A stretch of DNA of 30,530 bases from positions 1 through 30,530 of the forward strand of contig CABUWG010000024.1 of NCBI GenBank assembly GCA_902495305.1, written 5' to 3'. Numbering within the stretch: the stretch's first letter is position 1; each line of letters starts with the position of its first letter. Source of the DNA: an uncultured Pseudomonadota bacterium (lineage in GTDB: Bacteria > Pseudomonadota > Alphaproteobacteria > RF32 > CAG-239). Position numbers and translations under genes: made by a program. Under the pieces are notes generated by a model, which did not search any database, had not been told where the DNA came from, and was given only the letters and a program-made list of their open reading frames with translations. Positions 14,882 through 22,490 of this stretch are shown piece after piece.

Positions 14882-15250
14882 ATGAACTTCCTCAAGAAAA
14901 ATATCTGGACAATCTGCCTGATTCTGGCTTTTGTGCTTATCTCGGGAACGGCTATGGCAGGAGTAACAGGAGGCGGACAAAACAGCCTGATGGATATTGC
15001 CAAAACAAAAGCAGGCACAACTTTTCAAAATGTAAAAAGCATTGTGTTTATCGTCGGTGGCTTTGGTCTTGTCGTTTTGGCATTCGGCGCTATTTTCGGC
15101 AAAATCAAATGGTCGGCTTTTGCCTCTTTGGCCGTTGGTTTGGCTATTTTGGCGGCTGCCGGTGCAATCGTCAAATATGCAACCGGTGACAGCAATGCAG
15201 CAAAAGACGAATATTTCAAAGATACGTTCCAAAATTCCGCAACCGATTAA
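14882..15250 (+). CDS. TrbC/VirB2-like pilin-type membrane protein, solitary
   Basis: 122 residues. Signal peptide (cleavage near TAMAGV, about residue 27) is followed by a short Gly-rich stretch, then two membrane helices (about 52-72 and 80-102) joined by a tight FGKIKWSA loop. This is the layout of VirB2/TrbC pilins of type IV secretion. The C-terminal tail is charged. No other virB/trb gene is in the window. A strong promoter and AAGGAG site suggest good expression. ATG codons occur at 14879 and 14882; the second has the better spacing. Role as pilin is inferred from fold only; another small two-span protein is possible. Confidence 0.7.
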   Translation: MNFLKKNIWTICLILAFVLISGTAMAGVTGGGQNSLMDIAKTKAGTTFQNVKSIVFIVGGFGLVVLAFGAIFGKIKWSAFASLAVGLAILAAAGAIVKYATGDSNAAKDEYFKDTFQNSATD

Positions 15251-15255
15251 AAACC

Positions 15256-15279
15256 AAGGCGTTGCCTGAACAACGCCTT
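15256..15279 (+). terminator. Terminator-like hairpin after VirB2-like gene
   Basis: AAGGCGTTG, 6-base loop, CAACGCCTT, followed by GTTCC, so the T tract is poor. Position right after the stop codon supports a terminator role. Confidence 0.55.
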
Positions 15280-15286
15280 GTTCCTT

Positions 15287-15357
15287 GGAGAGATACCTGC
15301 AAGTAAACCCAATTTACGAGATTAATTTTCTCATAAGGTTTCTCTCCGCCCCTTTTT
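15287..15357. ncRNA. Possible structured RNA with three-way junction
   Basis: GGAGAGATACCT (15287-15298) pairs with AGGTTTCTCTCC (15336-15347) at 11 of 12 positions. Inside lie two adjacent hairpins: GTAAA/TTTAC (15303-15317, loop CCCAA) and GAGA/TCTC (15318-15332). The closing stem is followed by GCCCC and a T5 run, terminator-like on the plus strand. It lies before the rpmH promoter, so it is not the rpmH leader. It matches no class I know; a relic or chance fold is possible. Confidence 0.35.
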
Positions 15358-15384
15358 ACACCCCAAAATTCCCTCAAAAAATCA

Positions 15385-15413
15385 TTGACTTGCCGGAAAA
15401 AACTGTCTATAAG
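15385..15413 (+). promoter_or_regulatory. rpmH operon promoter
   Basis: TTGACT, 17 bases, TATAAG, with a start about 70 bases before rpmH. Confidence 0.75.
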
Positions 15414-15489
15414 AAGCTGTAACCCGAGAATTTCCACTGTTTTGACTTTGGAAATTTTAAATAAATAACTAAAAAACCGGAGAAACAAA

Positions 15490-15624
15490 ATGAAACGTAC
15501 ATATCAACCCAGCAAACTGGTAAGAGCCCGCCGTCACGGCTTTCGCGCTCGCATGGCAACCGTCGGCGGCCGCAAAGTTCTGGCTGCTCGTCGTATGAGA
15601 GGACGTAAAAGACTTTCTGCTTAG
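15490..15624 (+). CDS. rpmH: Large-subunit ribosomal protein bL34
   Basis: 44 residues. MKRTYQPSKLV, then RRHGFRARMATVGGRKVLAAR and RGRKRLSA are the classic bL34 sequence. One oddity: Ala13 where Lys is usual (VRARRHG). Head of the conserved rpmH-rnpA-yidD-yidC-engB cluster; rnpA follows after 18 bases. Confidence 0.98.
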   Translation: MKRTYQPSKLVRARRHGFRARMATVGGRKVLAARRMRGRKRLSA

Positions 15625-15642
15625 TTTCTGTGAAAGCAAACT

Positions 15643-16056
15643 ATGACTAAAGTTTTTATCTTAAAAAAACGCAAAGATTTTGTAAAAGTCGCCTCGCAAG
15701 GTCAAAAAATGGTATCATCCGCTTTGATTCTGCAGGCGGCTTTTCATATCCCCGCAGTCAACGCCCTGCCAAACGGCGCCGGATTGGGCTACACCGTGAC
15801 AAAAAAAATCGGCAAAGCACATGTCCGAAACCGCTCTAAACGGCGTTTGCGCGCGGCTGCCCGCGAAATTTTTTCCAGACATGCCCTGCCCGGCGTCTGC
15901 TATGTTTTAATCGGCCGGCATAATACGGCAACCAGAGATTTTGCCAAACTCAAAGAAGAAATGATTATTGCCCTCAAACGCATTAACAAACTCCTGACCA
16001 AAGAGAAAACGGCTCATGAAAAAGCTTCTGATTCTGCCGCTGATTCTGCTGATTAA
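15643..16056 (+). CDS. rnpA: Ribonuclease P protein component
   Basis: 137 residues. Helps the catalytic RNA remove tRNA 5' leaders. The RNR signature is present as VRNRSKRRLR after GLGYTVTKKIGKAH. The last 13 codons overlap the start of yidD by 41 bases in another frame, giving a low-complexity tail (SDSAADSAD) probably shaped by the yidD signal sequence. Confidence 0.96.
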   Translation: MTKVFILKKRKDFVKVASQGQKMVSSALILQAAFHIPAVNALPNGAGLGYTVTKKIGKAHVRNRSKRRLRAAAREIFSRHALPGVCYVLIGRHNTATRDFAKLKEEMIIALKRINKLLTKEKTAHEKASDSAADSAD

Positions 16057-16261
16057 AATCTATCAGCTTTTCATCTCCCCCCTTCTTCCGGGCGTCTGCC
16101 GCTATCGTCCGACCTGCTCGCAATATATGATTGAGGCTCTCCGCACCCATGGTCCCGCCAAAGGCCTTTATCTCGGAATCAAACGAATTCTGCGTTGTCA
16201 CCCGTGGGGCGGCAGCGGATACGACCCCGTTCCGCCAAAAGAAAAACCGCATAAGCATTGA
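16016..16261 (+). CDS. yidD: Membrane protein insertion efficiency factor YidD
   Basis: 81 residues. An N-terminal amphipathic/hydrophobic stretch is followed by the family core YQLFISPLLPGVCRYRPTCSQY, EALRTHGPAKG and RCHPWGGSGYDPVP. Small membrane-associated protein that helps insertion by YidC. Starts inside rnpA. Confidence 0.97.
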   Translation: MKKLLILPLILLIKIYQLFISPLLPGVCRYRPTCSQYMIEALRTHGPAKGLYLGIKRILRCHPWGGSGYDPVPPKEKPHKH

Positions 16262-16313
16262 TAATTGCTTGCTTTAGCGCAGAATATGGATTAAATATGA
16301 TATAAAATATTTT

Positions 16314-16334
16314 TTGCCGGCAACAAACCGGCAT
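16314..16334 (+). other. Hairpin in yidC leader
   Basis: TGCCGG, loop CAACAAA, CCGGCA, about 30 bases before the yidC start. It follows T's rather than preceding them, so it is not a plain terminator. It may affect yidC expression. Confidence 0.3.
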
Positions 16335-16363
16335 TCAAAGTCAAAAAGGAGCTGTAATAAACT

Positions 16364-18040
16364 ATGAAAGAAGAGACCAGAGGCCTGTTTCTTGCCGTTA
16401 TTTTATCCGTTATTGCCATTCTTGTCACCAACTACTTGTTCCCCAAAGCACCGGCTGCACCGCAGCAGAAGGAGCCGGAAATTATTGCCGCCGCGGAACC
16501 CCTGACTGAAGAAGCCGGCAAAATCGTCATTGACGAAACGCCGCTGACAACCGCCGAAGCCGTTGCTTCTGAAAAGCGCATAAAATTTGCCAATACGGAT
16601 ATTCATGGCAGCATCCGTCTCAAAGGCGCCCGTTTTGACGAACTCTATCTTTCCAAATACAAAACCGGCTTGGAGAAAGACAGTCCGGACATTGAGCTTT
16701 TATCCCCGTCACGTACGGCAACGCCTTATTACGCCGAATTTGGCTGGCTGTCGAACGACCGTAATCTGAAACTGCCAGACAGCGCAACCGTTTGGAAAGC
16801 AAAAACCGGCGAACTGACACCTGAAAACCCGTTGGTTTTGGAATACAACAACGGTCAGGGCCTGCGCTTTATCCGCAAAATCTCTCTTGATAAAAACTAC
16901 ATGTTTAATATTGAACAATCCGTTGAAAACAATACCGGAAAAAACATCAGCCTTTTCCCTTACGGTTTAATCAGCCGGACAATTGACAACAACAAAGAGT
17001 CCGACAGCGCGGTTGTTCATGAAGGAATGCTCGGCGTTATCGATTCTTCCCTTAAAGAAACCAAATACGCCTCGCTCAAGAAAAAAGGCGACAAAGAAGA
17101 ATTCAAAACCAGCGGCGGCTGGGCCGGTTTTGGCGATCGCTACTGGTTCAGCTCTTTGGTGTTTAACAACAATCAAAATGCCAAAGTCAAGTTCATTAAG
17201 ACCGATGACAACACCTATCAGGTTGACTACCTCGGTGATGCAGCTTCCGTTGCCCCCGGCTCTATCGGCACGCAGAACATCCGGTTTTATTCCGGCGCCA
17301 AAGAAATCAAACTACTGGATAAATACACCAAACAATACAACATTGACAAATTTGATCTAGCGGTCGACTTCGGCTGGTACTACTTCCTGACCAAACCGTT
17401 CTTTTACATCTTAGACTTTTTGTATCACATCATCGGCAATATGGGCTGGGCAATTCTGTTGTTTGCCGCTCTGCTGCGCCTGCTGATGTATCCGATTGCC
17501 AACAAGTCTTACGAGAGCATGTCCCGCATGAAGAAAATTCAGCCCAAAATGCAGGAACTGCAGGAAAAATATAAAGACGACAAGATGAAACTGCAGCAGG
17601 AAGTCATGAATCTGTACCGTAAGGAAAAGATCAATCCGGCCGCCGGCTGCCTGCCTGTCTTAATCCAAATTCCGGTATTTTTCTCTTTGTACAAAGTGCT
17701 GAATATCTCTATTGAAATCCGCCACGCACCGTTCATCGGCTGGATTAAAGACCTGTCGGCACCCGACCCCTTAACAATTTCCGTCTGGTCGCATTTACCT
17801 GTTCCGGCGCTTCTGGACATCGGTATCTGGCCGATTCTGATGGGTATCAGCATGTACATTCAGCAAAAGCTCAATCCGGCACCGACCAACAAAGATCAGG
17901 CACGTGTTTTTGCCATGCTGCCGTTAATCTTTACATTTATGCTCGGCCATTTTGCTTCCGGTCTGGTTATCTACTGGACCTTGAGCAACCTGCTCTCAAT
18001 CATTCAGCAAAAAGCCATCATGCGCAAAGTCGGAGTTTAA
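16364..18040 (+). CDS. yidC: Membrane protein insertase YidC
   Basis: 558 residues. First membrane span at about 7-26, then a large periplasmic beta domain (about 65-340), then the conserved five-span core with the coiled MKKIQPKMQELQEKYKDDK loop, QIPVFFSLYKVL and the final span ending in IIQQKAIMRKVGV. It inserts and folds inner-membrane proteins alone or with SecYEG. Gram-negative length. The gap from yidD is 102 bases and contains a hairpin; engB follows after 3 bases. Confidence 0.98.
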   Translation: MKEETRGLFLAVILSVIAILVTNYLFPKAPAAPQQKEPEIIAAAEPLTEEAGKIVIDETPLTTAEAVASEKRIKFANTDIHGSIRLKGARFDELYLSKYKTGLEKDSPDIELLSPSRTATPYYAEFGWLSNDRNLKLPDSATVWKAKTGELTPENPLVLEYNNGQGLRFIRKISLDKNYMFNIEQSVENNTGKNISLFPYGLISRTIDNNKESDSAVVHEGMLGVIDSSLKETKYASLKKKGDKEEFKTSGGWAGFGDRYWFSSLVFNNNQNAKVKFIKTDDNTYQVDYLGDAASVAPGSIGTQNIRFYSGAKEIKLLDKYTKQYNIDKFDLAVDFGWYYFLTKPFFYILDFLYHIIGNMGWAILLFAALLRLLMYPIANKSYESMSRMKKIQPKMQELQEKYKDDKMKLQQEVMNLYRKEKINPAAGCLPVLIQIPVFFSLYKVLNISIEIRHAPFIGWIKDLSAPDPLTISVWSHLPVPALLDIGIWPILMGISMYIQQKLNPAPTNKDQARVFAMLPLIFTFMLGHFASGLVIYWTLSNLLSIIQQKAIMRKVGV

Positions 18041-18043
18041 AAC

Positions 18044-18685
18044 ATGGAGATAAAACCGGAAGATTTTACCAGAGAACAGCTGGAAGCAGGACGCAAACTG
18101 CTTTCCGGACCCTGCAATTTCATGCTCGGAGTTGCCCGTCTGGATCAGCTTCCGGTTTCTTCTCTTGATGAAATTGCTTTCGCCGGCCGTTCTAATGTGG
18201 GAAAATCCAGCCTGATTAATGCGCTGACCGGACAGAAAAATCTGGCCAAAGCTTCAAACACCCCCGGCCGGACCCAACAGTTAAACTACTTTAACCTCGG
18301 CGACAAGCTGCTCATGGTCGACCTTCCGGGCTACGGCTTTGCCCAAGCGCCTGAAAGCATGGTCAGGCAATGGCAAAAGCTGATTTTTACGTATCTTCAG
18401 GGACGTGTAAACCTCAAACGTGTCTTTTTGCTGATTGATTCCCGCCACGGCATTAAAAAAGTTGACGAAGAAATTATGAAAATGCTCGATACGGCAGCCG
18501 TCACTTATCAGATTGTTTTGACCAAAACAGATAAAATCTCGGCCAAAGCCCTGCAAAAAGTCATTGCCGATACCGAAGAAACCATCAAAAAACACGGAGC
18601 CGCCCATATCCGCCTGCTGGCAACAAGTTCCGAGAAAAAACAGGGGCTGGAAGAATTGCGTGCCGAAATTGCAGAACTTGCCTGA
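18044..18685 (+). CDS. engB: Ribosome biogenesis GTPase YihA/YsxC
   Basis: 213 residues. G1 GRSNVGKS (48-55), G2 region NTPGRTQ, G3 DLPGYG (93-98), G4 TKTDK, and a late ATSSEK motif. TrmE-Era-EngA-EngB-Septin family GTPase for large-subunit assembly. Last gene of the rpmH-yidC cluster; start is 3 bases after the yidC stop. Confidence 0.97.
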   Translation: MEIKPEDFTREQLEAGRKLLSGPCNFMLGVARLDQLPVSSLDEIAFAGRSNVGKSSLINALTGQKNLAKASNTPGRTQQLNYFNLGDKLLMVDLPGYGFAQAPESMVRQWQKLIFTYLQGRVNLKRVFLLIDSRHGIKKVDEEIMKMLDTAAVTYQIVLTKTDKISAKALQKVIADTEETIKKHGAAHIRLLATSSEKKQGLEELRAEIAELA

Positions 18686-18694
18686 TAAAGCATA

Positions 18695-18723
18695 TTGACT
18701 AAAAAGCCGATTCAGACTATATT
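18695..18723 (+). promoter_or_regulatory. Promoter for small membrane protein gene
   Basis: TTGACT, 17 bases, TATATT. The next ATG that opens a frame is at 18854, so the leader would be about 125 bases. Confidence 0.6.
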
Positions 18724-18800
18724 CATAGGTACAAATTTATTATTAACTTAAATTATATTGCCTATGACATAAAAATACGCGTATCTCTTTAGTCGTTATC

Positions 18801-18824
18801 AGAACTCCTCTTTTCAGGACTTCT
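18801..18824 (+). promoter_or_regulatory. Leader hairpin
   Basis: AGAACTCCT, loop CTTTTC, AGGACTTCT (8 of 9 pairs), with outer GTTA/TAAC pairing possible. It lies in the long leader of the small gene at 18854. The ACTCCTC strand is complementary to a ribosome-binding site, so a role in translation control is conceivable. Confidence 0.3.
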
Positions 18825-18853
18825 TAGTTTCTAACCATTAAAATAAAGATACT

Positions 18854-19021
18854 ATGATTGCAAATGTATTATATTCATTAAACGGGTGGCAAACAGCTCT
18901 TCTCATATGGGGATGTTTGGTGGCTCTGATTTACTTATACTCAATCTATGATTCTTATAAGTATCGTGACATCAACAAATATCTCAACAAACTTGAGATG
19001 GAAGGCGACACCGAAGGATAA
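18854..19021 (+). CDS. 55-residue single-span membrane protein
   Basis: A short frame with one membrane helix (about 13-31, TALLIWGCLVALIYLYSIY) and a charged, Lys/Glu-rich C-terminal tail (YRDINKYLNKLEMEGDTEG). Size and topology recall CcmD-like or other small helper proteins, but there is no supporting context and I do not assign a function. It sits between a good promoter and a strong terminator, which argues that it is real. No good ribosome site is visible before the ATG. Confidence 0.55.
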   Translation: MIANVLYSLNGWQTALLIWGCLVALIYLYSIYDSYKYRDINKYLNKLEMEGDTEG

Positions 19022-19022
19022 T

Positions 19023-19066
19023 AAAAAAACAGGATTCCGGCTTCAAAACCGCAATCCTGTTTTTTT
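19023..19066. terminator. Bidirectional terminator
   Basis: AAAAAAACAGGATT and its complement around a loop with CGG/CCG. It serves the small gene (+) and the convergent methyltransferase gene (-), whose stop codon overlaps the right arm. Confidence 0.85.
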
Positions 19067-19763
19067 ATCCCAGTTTTTTATAAAAATCTTTCCTTTTCTG
19101 CCGGCTCATTGACCACAAGTTTCCCAATCCGTTAACCGGCTGAACCTCATATTTTGAGTCAAAATTAAAATCACGCCGCAAAAACAAGCTGGTGGCTTTG
19201 GTATAACAATTCATCGGGCAAAAACCATAAAAATCAACCTGAATCAAATCGGCCTTTTTCAGAACGGCAACAGATTTCTGATACTCAAGACTGGTATTAA
19301 TCCGGTCACTGTCATCAAGAATAATCATCCCGCCCTCTGCCAGTTTTTGTACGGCCGCCGCACAACATTCCGCCCGCCGCTTGCCGTCAACCACAATCAC
19401 GTCAAACAAATCATCTTGCTCAAATATGGCGTTTTCATAAATCTCGCCTTCATCACGCCAGCGCACATCCAAATTCGGTTCCGTCATTTCCTGCTGCCAT
19501 TTTTCAAACCACTTCGGATTATCCTCAACGGAAATAACCTTCTCTGCCCGTGCTGCCCAAAAATGCGAAGAAGAACCGCAGCCGTACTCAAAAATCTTTT
19601 TCTGCCGATAATCAAATTGCGACAAATATTCTATTGCCGGAAAAGTATACCACGGGATCGGATTCCCGTCCCGATCAACACAAATCTTTTCATCAATCGA
19701 ACGCTCCAAAGCAAAATCCTTTTGCAGCATTTCCACGGCTTTGGCAAATTTCTCGCTGAACAT
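19065..19763 (-). CDS. Class I SAM-dependent methyltransferase
   Basis: 232 residues. The SAM-binding motif EYGCGSSSHFWA, an acidic loop VISVEDNPKWFEKW, then DVIVVDGKRR and GGMIILDDSDR fit a Rossmann-fold methyltransferase. IPWYTFPAIEYL near the N-terminus resembles sugar- or small-molecule-modifying enzymes. Substrate unknown. Start follows GGAGGGAGTT. Confidence 0.75.
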   Translation of the reverse strand: MFSEKFAKAVEMLQKDFALERSIDEKICVDRDGNPIPWYTFPAIEYLSQFDYRQKKIFEYGCGSSSHFWAARAEKVISVEDNPKWFEKWQQEMTEPNLDVRWRDEGEIYENAIFEQDDLFDVIVVDGKRRAECCAAAVQKLAEGGMIILDDSDRINTSLEYQKSVAVLKKADLIQVDFYGFCPMNCYTKATSLFLRRDFNFDSKYEVQPVNGLGNLWSMSRQKRKDFYKKLG

Positions 19764-19846
19764 AACTCCCTCCGTTGAAAAACCATTCAGCGCATATATA
19801 TCATATTGGTATAAAATGCCAACTTTTTTATTTTAGGAGAAACAAT

Positions 19847-20056
19847 ATGAACATCGTACGCAAAATTGCCTTGATTTTAACCGTCATCGGCGCATTAAAC
19901 TGGGGCTTGATCGGCTTTTTCGGCTTCAACCTCGTTTCTTTCTTGTTTGGAGAAGCCAGCCTTCTGACCCAAATTATTTACATGCTGGTCGGTATCTCCG
20001 CCATCATCGCTATTCTTGATCACCCTTACTTCCGCGCTAAAATCGAAGAAAAATAA
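19847..20056 (+). CDS. DUF378 small membrane protein
   Basis: 69 residues with two membrane spans. ALNWGLIGFFGFNLVSFLFG and YMLVGISAI are the DUF378 pattern. Function of the family is unknown. The ATG at 19847 follows TTAGGAGA; an upstream in-frame extension has no ribosome site. Confidence 0.9.
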   Translation: MNIVRKIALILTVIGALNWGLIGFFGFNLVSFLFGEASLLTQIIYMLVGISAIIAILDHPYFRAKIEEK

Positions 20057-20063
20057 AAAAACA

Positions 20064-20095
20064 AACCGCCGGAACTCAACCGGCGGTTATTTTTT
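20064..20095. terminator. Bidirectional terminator
   Basis: AACCGCCGG, 7-base loop, CCGGCGGTT, A, T run, with A's on the 5' side. The stop codon of the convergent DUF2062 gene is inside the loop. Confidence 0.85.
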
Positions 20096-20588
20096 CCTTC
20101 TCCTTTTTCCGCCAATGATAAACGGAAACATAATATCCCAGAAAATATCCCAAAAAACCAAAAACAATAATATAAGGCACACTGCCGATAACAATGCTGT
20201 ACCCATATTCCGTTACCATGTCCTTTAAGCCGTGCAGCAAGCCGTCATCAAATTTTGCCACAATATAACGATAACTCATATTGCTTTCCAATCCGCGCAT
20301 TTTATTTCCGGTCAGATAAAAAGCATACATAATCGGTAAATTTGTAAAAGTATTGGAAACAAAAGTCCAGGCCAGACCGATAACCAGACTGAAACGCCAC
20401 TTCAAACGCCGGCCGATAACCCAGATAATAAACACAAAAGGCATTTGCACCGGAAAAGGAATAAAAGAGCCGCCCAGCCCGATCATCGTTGCCCGCGCCA
20501 CATAACGGGGATCCTTATGCCGTCGCTTCATCGGCATAATCAGCTTCCGCTCAAAAAACTGTTTCCACTTGTTCCAAAATTCCTTCAT
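20076..20588 (-). CDS. DUF2062 membrane protein
   Basis: 170 residues. Basic N-terminus, then several membrane spans. Family core: ARATMIGLGGSFIPFPVQMPF, NTFTNLPIMYAFYLTGNK. The function of DUF2062 is not established. Downstream of holA by 63 bases, possibly in the same transcript. Confidence 0.88.
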   Translation of the reverse strand: MKEFWNKWKQFFERKLIMPMKRRHKDPRYVARATMIGLGGSFIPFPVQMPFVFIIWVIGRRLKWRFSLVIGLAWTFVSNTFTNLPIMYAFYLTGNKMRGLESNMSYRYIVAKFDDGLLHGLKDMVTEYGYSIVIGSVPYIIVFGFLGYFLGYYVSVYHWRKKEKEKITAG

Positions 20589-20651
20589 TCATTTTCCCTG
20601 TAATAAAACCTAATGATAATTTATATAGACCAAATATATAAAATTTAAACC

Positions 20652-21680
20652 CTAGCGGGTTAATCTCGCTGCCTTGGAAGAAATTTGCATGAGCGTATAA
20701 CTGACAATCTCCTCTGTCGGCATATTCGTCGTTTTGCAATCCCGCTCACACTTATACAGCAACTCAATAACGCCGAGTACATTATTTTTGTTCCAGATGT
20801 TGAGCTGGCGCTTAAAACTGCCTTCTCTGAAAAAAATAATGCGGGGAATCAACCGTCCCATTGCCCGTTCGATGCTGTCTCCGTTTTCCATATAAGAAAG
20901 CGCGGTCAGAATTTTATTAAAATGATACGTCAGCGTCCGCACGATAGAAATCGGCTCATTTCCTTCATTAATCATTTTCTGATAAGCCCTGAGCGCCTTG
21001 TCCTTATCACCGCCGGCCGTAAAATAACAAACATCGTCACTGCTGGAAGCCGAGGCATCAGAAATCACGGCCACAACATCATCACTGCCAACAGCCTTTT
21101 TTTCGCCCATGTAAGTTATCAGCTTCTCAATCTCGCCCAAATTAGTCTTGCGGTCATTGGAAAGGCGGGAACACAAAAGCTGCAAAGCCTCGTTACCGAT
21201 ACTATAGCCATTTTCACTCAGCTTTCCGCGTACCGTCGCAAAAACATCTTCGTCACGGTCATCATAGCAGGCAATAACTGCCATATCCTCACGCGATTCG
21301 CCCAATGCCACCAAAGAAGACTTTTTGTTCAGACTGCCGGAAGAAATAACAATCAATGTATCAGAAACCGAATTGTCCAATAATGTTTTCAAATGCTTGG
21401 TCAGATTATTATCCGCGTCTTTAATCACAATCACGCGCCGGCCGCCCATCAGCGACTGGCTGGAATATTCCGCCGTCAAAGCCCCGATATCGGAAAGAAC
21501 ATCGGAACAGTTAAAATAAACCACCTGAAAAGGATCATAAATATCCGGACTAATGCTTTTGGTCAGATTTTTAACATATTCAGCCTGCAAACCCTCATTG
21601 CTGCCATAAACCAAAAAACATTTAATCTGTTCTTCCGGTTTTTTGCAAAATTTTTCAATTTGCGCCTGTTTATAAATCAC
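20652..21680 (-). CDS. holA: DNA polymerase III subunit delta
   Basis: 342 residues. Clamp-loader subunit that opens the sliding clamp. The N-terminal half carries CFLVYGSNEGLQAEYVKNL and the AAA+-like fold without Walker motifs. The C-terminal part has DDVCYFTAGGDKDKAL, ISIVRTLTYHFNKIL and the final helical domain. Start is GTG, overlapping the lptE stop by one base (TAGTG), so translation is coupled. The lptE-holA order is common in Proteobacteria. Confidence 0.93.
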   Translation of the reverse strand: MIYKQAQIEKFCKKPEEQIKCFLVYGSNEGLQAEYVKNLTKSISPDIYDPFQVVYFNCSDVLSDIGALTAEYSSQSLMGGRRVIVIKDADNNLTKHLKTLLDNSVSDTLIVISSGSLNKKSSLVALGESREDMAVIACYDDRDEDVFATVRGKLSENGYSIGNEALQLLCSRLSNDRKTNLGEIEKLITYMGEKKAVGSDDVVAVISDASASSSDDVCYFTAGGDKDKALRAYQKMINEGNEPISIVRTLTYHFNKILTALSYMENGDSIERAMGRLIPRIIFFREGSFKRQLNIWNKNNVLGVIELLYKCERDCKTTNMPTEEIVSYTLMQISSKAARLTR

Positions 21681-22228
21681 TAATAATTCCCCCGCATTCC
21701 AAGTTCACGGTGAAAATAAGCCCCCAAACGCAAAGCAATGTCATTGGCAATAATCTTGGCAGCATCGGATTGCGTTTTTTTCTGCGCCATCGTCGTCGAA
21801 TAAGGGTTAGCCAGAATATCATAACTCACAAAGGACACACTGTCACCGCGAACAAGCGTTTCATTGCTTTGAGAAGAAACCAGCTCATACACCACAGAAT
21901 AACGGACTCTTTCGCGTGTTGCCGTAATATCCCGCCGCAAGGCCTGTTGAACGATTTCTTTGTCACGCAATGTCACATATAAACGATACTGCGGCTCATC
22001 GGGCATTCCTTTCGGCGTAATCAAATCCAGCAGCTCATTCCGGACTTCCTGCCCAAAACGCTCGGCAATCGGTTCAACCTTGACTTTTGCCATTTCCGAC
22101 GTTACGGAAGTATCAAAATTTCCGCTGAAATACCATCCGGAAGTATCTTCCCGCTGCGCATACAAAGGCTCAAAACCACAGGCTGATATACATAATAACG
22201 CCAAAAATCCACCGATTACTTTTTTCAT
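21680..22228 (-). CDS. lptE: LPS-assembly lipoprotein LptE
   Basis: 182 residues. Signal peptide with lipobox ISAC (Cys17), then GFEPLYA, which is typical of LptE. It sits in the outer membrane with LptD and delivers lipopolysaccharide to the surface. Core pattern PQYRLYVTL, RDITATRERVRYSVVYEL. Between leuS and holA as in other Alphaproteobacteria. Confidence 0.9.
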   Translation of the reverse strand: MKKVIGGFLALLCISACGFEPLYAQREDTSGWYFSGNFDTSVTSEMAKVKVEPIAERFGQEVRNELLDLITPKGMPDEPQYRLYVTLRDKEIVQQALRRDITATRERVRYSVVYELVSSQSNETLVRGDSVSFVSYDILANPYSTTMAQKKTQSDAAKIIANDIALRLGAYFHRELGMRGNY

Positions 22229-22315
22229 ATTCGTCCTTTTATAAAAAACTTACTTACAGCAAATTTAACCGCATTTCCCCTGCAAGTCCATAATTTTTTA
22301 TAAAGATGTCCCATA

Positions 22316-22332
22316 AATAAGAAAAAATCTTT
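22316..22332. repeat. Fragment of palindromic element
   Basis: AATAAGAAAAAATCTTT matches the left edge and arm start of the palindromic elements but has no partner arm. Probably a truncated copy next to copy C. Confidence 0.35.
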
Positions 22333-22345
22333 GAACTCAAGCACC

Positions 22346-22490
22346 CCTTCAAGCCGCTGTAAAAAACGCGATAGACGCGACGAATAATAAGAAAAAGCAA
22401 ATCCGGCGACAGGCGCGTACATAGACGTACGTAACTTAGCCGGATTTTCTTTTTCTGTATTAGGCGTCCGTATTGCGCGTTTTTTACGCC
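22346..22490. repeat. Nested palindromic element, copy C
   Basis: Inner arms at 22392-22407 (AAAAAGCAAATCCGGC) and 22439-22454 pair at 15 of 16 positions around a 31-base apex (GACAGG...ACTTA). Outer perfect 12-base arms GTAAAAAACGCG (22359-22370) and CGCGTTTTTTAC (22476-22487), plus GACGC/GCGTC, close it. Left flank matches copy A (CCGCTGTAAA). The leuS stop codon (22484-22486) is inside the right outer arm. Confidence 0.82.

Noticed and set aside
15287..15357. Hammerhead ribozyme or known riboswitch
   Set aside because: The three-way junction lacks the CUGANGA and GAAA core, and the element lies upstream of the rpmH promoter, not in a leader.
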